From Narthecium ossifragum (Eukaryota; Streptophyta; Magnoliopsida; Dioscoreales; Nartheciaceae), in assembly GCA_963920575.1 (NCBI GenBank), contig OY986975.1, positions 15,841,897-15,905,896 of the forward strand: a DNA stretch of 64,000 nucleotides, written 5' to 3'. Position numbers and translations under genes: made by a program. Shown here in pieces: positions 60,791-64,000 of this stretch. The first letter of the stretch is position 1. Every line of letters starts with the position of its first letter. Under the pieces are notes generated by a model. The model did no database searches. It worked only from the letters and a program-made list of their open reading frames with translations, and was not told where the DNA came from.

Positions 60791-62241
60791 CCCCACATGA
60801 GCATATTGCTCACTTCTTAGCGGCTTGCCAAGACACGGCTCATAACGGTGCGTTGCTTCTACGTCAATTTGTCCAGACTCTGTCCGGACCAGCATTTACT
60901 TGGTATAGTAAATTGCTTCTGGGATCCATCAAGTCATGGGAGCAAATGCAGGAGGCATTTCTCCAGAGGTTCTACAGTACCCAGAGAAGCGTTGGTATTA
61001 CAGAACTTACCCAAACTGAACAGACCCAACATGAAAAGGCTGCAGACTTCATCAACAGATGGAGAAATCTCAGTATTCACTGCCCGCAGTCAATCACTGA
61101 GGCAGAGGCTGTGCGTATATGCATGAACAATCTACGTCCAGAGATGGCCGTCTATCTGCAAGGTGTCCGTCCGCTCTCCTTTGAGGAGCTGGCTTCAAAG
61201 GCCACGGATATCGAAAACTACTTACACCACATAGCGCGAAAGACTCATACAACGGATAGAATTTCCGATCGCGTCAAGAAAGATAAAGCTCCTCTTAAGG
61301 GGAAGGCCGTGCTAAAAACCTCTGTGACCCAAGCGCCTAAACCAAAGGAGATTTATGTCTCTTGAGAGATGCCTCGATCTAGAGATCCCTCGTCCGACCC
61401 CACACAACAGCGAGTGAAAACTCTTAAGGAGAGGATCGAAAAGGAATACTCCTTCCCTCGAGAAGAAGTCCCTGACATTTTCAAAGGTTTGTTGGATCTC
61501 GGGCTTATAGAGCTTCCGGAGCCGCGGCGCCCTGAAGAAGCCAATAAAGTCGACGAGCCCAAATATTGTCACTATCACAGAATATTGGGACACACCCTCC
61601 AAGACTGCTTCGTCCTCAAGGACAAGATTCAGAAACTGATCGATGATGGAGTCATGGATACTGGGTTGCTGAGGAAACTTCAAAAAGATAAAAAGGTAGA
61701 ATCAACGCATATGATTACTACCACAGCTGAACCTGAATTGTTATGTGAGGGCTACACACCTTCAACACCTCCTCCCGAGGACATGGAATATGTCCCCCAG
61801 ACACATCCCTACAACAGCATCGGAAATAGATATACACCTATTTCTCCGTACGTGCCAATAGAAAGATATATGGCTCCTGTCTTGGTACCCGTCGAAGGGC
61901 ATCCATGGCCAACCTTAAGAGAGTTGTGCCCTCCTGACACCGATGATGAAGATTCTTTGTCCGATATGGAGCCGTGCTATGATCACTGCGGGAGACCTTT
62001 CTTCAGCAAAAAGCATAAGAAGAAGCAAGCTTTAGTTCAAAGAATCAAAGCATCACGACACAATCCTCCAAAGCCTCCACCCTCCGCAAATTGGCAGCCA
62101 AGGCCCAAGCGGCACAGATCTCCAAAATACAAGATTCTGAGGAAAGTAATGGACCGCGAAGAAATCGAGGAGTTCATCCACCAAGTTTTCACAAATCTTC
62201 GGACCAGAAAGCCACATGTGGCACAAAACGACACCCCTTGA
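60788..62241 (+). pseudogene. Gag core and zinc-knuckle of the Tat-type element
   Basis: The retrotransposon gag core reads HIAHFLAACQD, FTWYSKLLLGSI, SWEQMQEAFLQRFY and ADFINRWRNLSIHCP, the capsid-like fold that packages element RNA. The frame is broken by TGA at 61363-61365, then continues in register. A CX2HX4HX4C zinc-knuckle variant (CHYHRILGHTLQDC) follows at about 61567-61608. This knuckle form and the FVLKDKI tail are typical of Tat/Athila lineages. A second TGA at 62239-62241 ends this open stretch but the same frame continues into protease. Confidence 0.85.
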
Positions 62242-63576
62242 GACGATGACAGCTATCCTTGTTTCACCATAGGAGTTTTCGGAGATGATGACGAGTCCAA
62301 CTGCTTCCCAGAAGAAGAGCAGGCCGAAGTTCATGAAATCATTACACGCTTCGGACTCCGACTCCCAGATTCCCAACCTTCACAGCCGCGAGGGAGGGAC
62401 CAAGAACCGCAAGCAATGCAAAATAATGTAAACTCGCATGAGTCTATTAAGTACAATGTAATTTCTCATCTAAAGAAAGTACCAGCGTTGCTTAGCGTGT
62501 ATGATGCTCTGTGTCTCTTGCTTGATCTTCGCAAATCTCTTATAACTGCACTAACCTTTCCGGATGACTACCGGGCAAATGTCCTCCAAACTGGCGCTCT
62601 GGTAGTCGAAAGCTTAAATATAGAATTTTCTGATAACGACTTATTACTCGGTACAAAACCACACAATAGGCCGTTATTGATGATTGGCGATATAGACGAT
62701 ATACCCACGTCCCGAGTAATGTTAGATTGCGGCTCAGCTATTAATCTTTTGCCGCTTAAAACGCTTCATGGGTTGGGGTATGATATCGATGACTTGACGT
62801 CAAGTAACATAGTAGTCCAAGGCTTTAATCAAGCAGGTCAACATGTACTAGGATCTATACGCCTTACATTAAAATTCAAAGACTTGGCTACGAGCGTCGT
62901 CTTCTATGTTATCGATGCTCGAACTTCATACAATGCACTGTTAGGAAGACCTTGGCTCCATGAGTACAAGGTCGTTCCTTCGACACTCCACCAATGTTTC
63001 AAATACCAAACTCCGGAAGGTGACGTCAAAAGGGTATTCGCCGACACAAAGCCATTTACGCCGGGGGAAGCATTCTTCGCCGACGCCAAGTTCTACTTAG
63101 AGCCGCCGTTGAAGTTGAAAAAGCCCGACACCACACCTCCTGCGGATATGGGCTTCACAGAAAGATTCACTCTAGAGGTTCAGCAAGGGAAGAAACTTCT
63201 GCAGAAAAAGAAAACATACCGTTATGTCCCAAGTAGCCAGAGGAAGCCTGGAGACCCCATATTCACAGTCATCGAAGAAAAACTCTCTAAATCCTTTCTT
63301 CATGACTTTCCGGTACCTCTCCCTAAACTTCTCCCTTCTTACGTCAAGTCTCTGTCAACTAAAGACAAAGTTCAGGCGAATGAAGGATCAAGCAGTAATG
63401 AGGAAAAGACCAAGTGTGGGAATCCCATCAATTTCGTACAAGCCTCTCCGATCGCATTGGGTTCTGAGGCCGCAAGGGCAATTTTGCATATACCCTTCTA
63501 CGATCAAAAGCCGTTGTACATCATATCTCAAATGGGATATGACATTAATTCTGGCGAAGGTTTGTGCGGAGGCTGA
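62242..63576 (+). pseudogene. Retropepsin-like protease of the Tat-type element
   Basis: The open frame (ATG at 62416) contains VMLDCGSAINLLP at about 62716-62755, the retroviral-type aspartic protease active site. Asp is present, but Cys stands where Ser, Thr or Gly is usual in D-S/T-G. It is followed by the flap and dimer-type segment (VVQGFNQ) and YNALLGRPWLHEYKVVPSTL, the second signature. Protease would cut the gag-pol polyprotein in the particle. TGA at 63574-63576 interrupts the frame just before pol. Confidence 0.85.
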
Positions 63577-64000
63577 GGCAGGAAACAACCCTTTGAAGAT
63601 CTCCTTACAGAAGCACAAAAGAAAGCCATTTACTACGGTGAGGATTTGGTCTTTGACAAAACAGGACTCGGATATCAAGTATGTGTCATTTCTGCTGAGT
63701 TCGTCGATCTTCAAGAAGCACCGCCACAGCTTGAAGATGGTGGTCAAGCAACCATTGATGAACTAGAAGAAATTAATCTGGGGGAAGAGGATGATCATCG
63801 TCCTACCTTCATTAGCGCACATATGACGTCGGACGAGAAGAACCAGTTTGTTCTTTTCATTCGTGAAAACCGGGACGTGTTCGCTTGGAGCTATAAAGAA
63901 ATGCCAGCCTTGGATGTTGATGTGGCTGTCCACCATCTCTCCATAGCAGAAGATGTCCACCCTATCAAGCAATCTCAAAGGCGCTTTCGACCTGAGTTGA
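63577..64000 (+). pseudogene. Start of reverse transcriptase, cut by window end
   Basis: In the same frame as protease, open to the end of the window. It includes DVFAWSYKEMP and IKQSQRRFRPEL, the conserved lead-in to Ty3/gypsy reverse transcriptase of the Tat group. The catalytic palm (YxDD), RNase H, integrase and 3' LTR lie beyond 64000. Confidence 0.85.

Overview
This is a repeat-rich nuclear window from a flowering plant. Spliced plant genes with GT-AG introns, Ty3/gypsy retrotransposons, MULE, hAT and PIF/Harbinger transposons and tRNA-type SINEs all point that way. The N-terminus of the FT-like protein looks monocot-like, but that is a weak inference. No bacterial, organellar or viral gene organisation is present.

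Left part (1-20,060) is mostly repeats. It holds a 22-bp minisatellite (560-1850), the last two exons of a ribonucleotide reductase large-subunit gene (3181-3489, minus) and a MULE-type element with long inverted repeats (5771-10678). That element contains an LTR fragment and a second, GC-rich Pack-MULE-like element (9256-10665, perfect 9-bp target duplication). Next come a 20-bp minisatellite (11735-12534), a decayed MuDR transposase with SWIM and zinc-knuckle remnants (12718-13450, minus) and a 3.2-kb PIF/Harbinger-like element carrying exon-like sequence, one exon of it duplicated (14822-18060). A 200-N assembly gap then runs into a ~95-bp satellite whose unit contains a 13-bp-arm palindrome (18747-20052).

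Middle part (20,060-35,300) is the genic part. A 5'-truncated, frameshifted 2-isopropylmalate synthase homologue lies on the plus strand (20421-26029); its last intron holds a 1.07-kb hAT element that itself contains a 400-bp solo LTR. Facing it on the minus strand is an intact four-exon FLOWERING LOCUS T-like (PEBP) gene (35202-28829; 177 aa). Its exon 2 and exon 3 lengths are the canonical 62 and 41 nt. It keeps the FT-diagnostic Tyr and Gln but has changes at three of the four residues that contact 14-3-3 proteins in rice Hd3a. Its second intron holds two SINEs and a Tourist-like MITE.

Right part (35,300-64,000) is intergenic repeats followed by LTR retrotransposons. These include a Tourist-like element (38875-39712), LTR-like sequence (40,230-42,870) and a complete-ended Ty3/gypsy chromovirus-like element (44898-54540; 2.6-kb LTRs, CGGTC target duplication, tRNA-Met primer site). 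Its LTRs are nearly identical although its gag-pol interior is heavily decayed. Two older LTR relatives follow (54692-56955). The last of these is interrupted by a Tat/Ogre-type Ty3/gypsy element whose 5' LTR, gag, protease and start of reverse transcriptase run off the window (56956-64000).

The only gene that looks intact is the FT-like gene. The other host-gene sequences are fragments or pseudogenes. All assignments come from reading the sequence; no database search or alignment was run.
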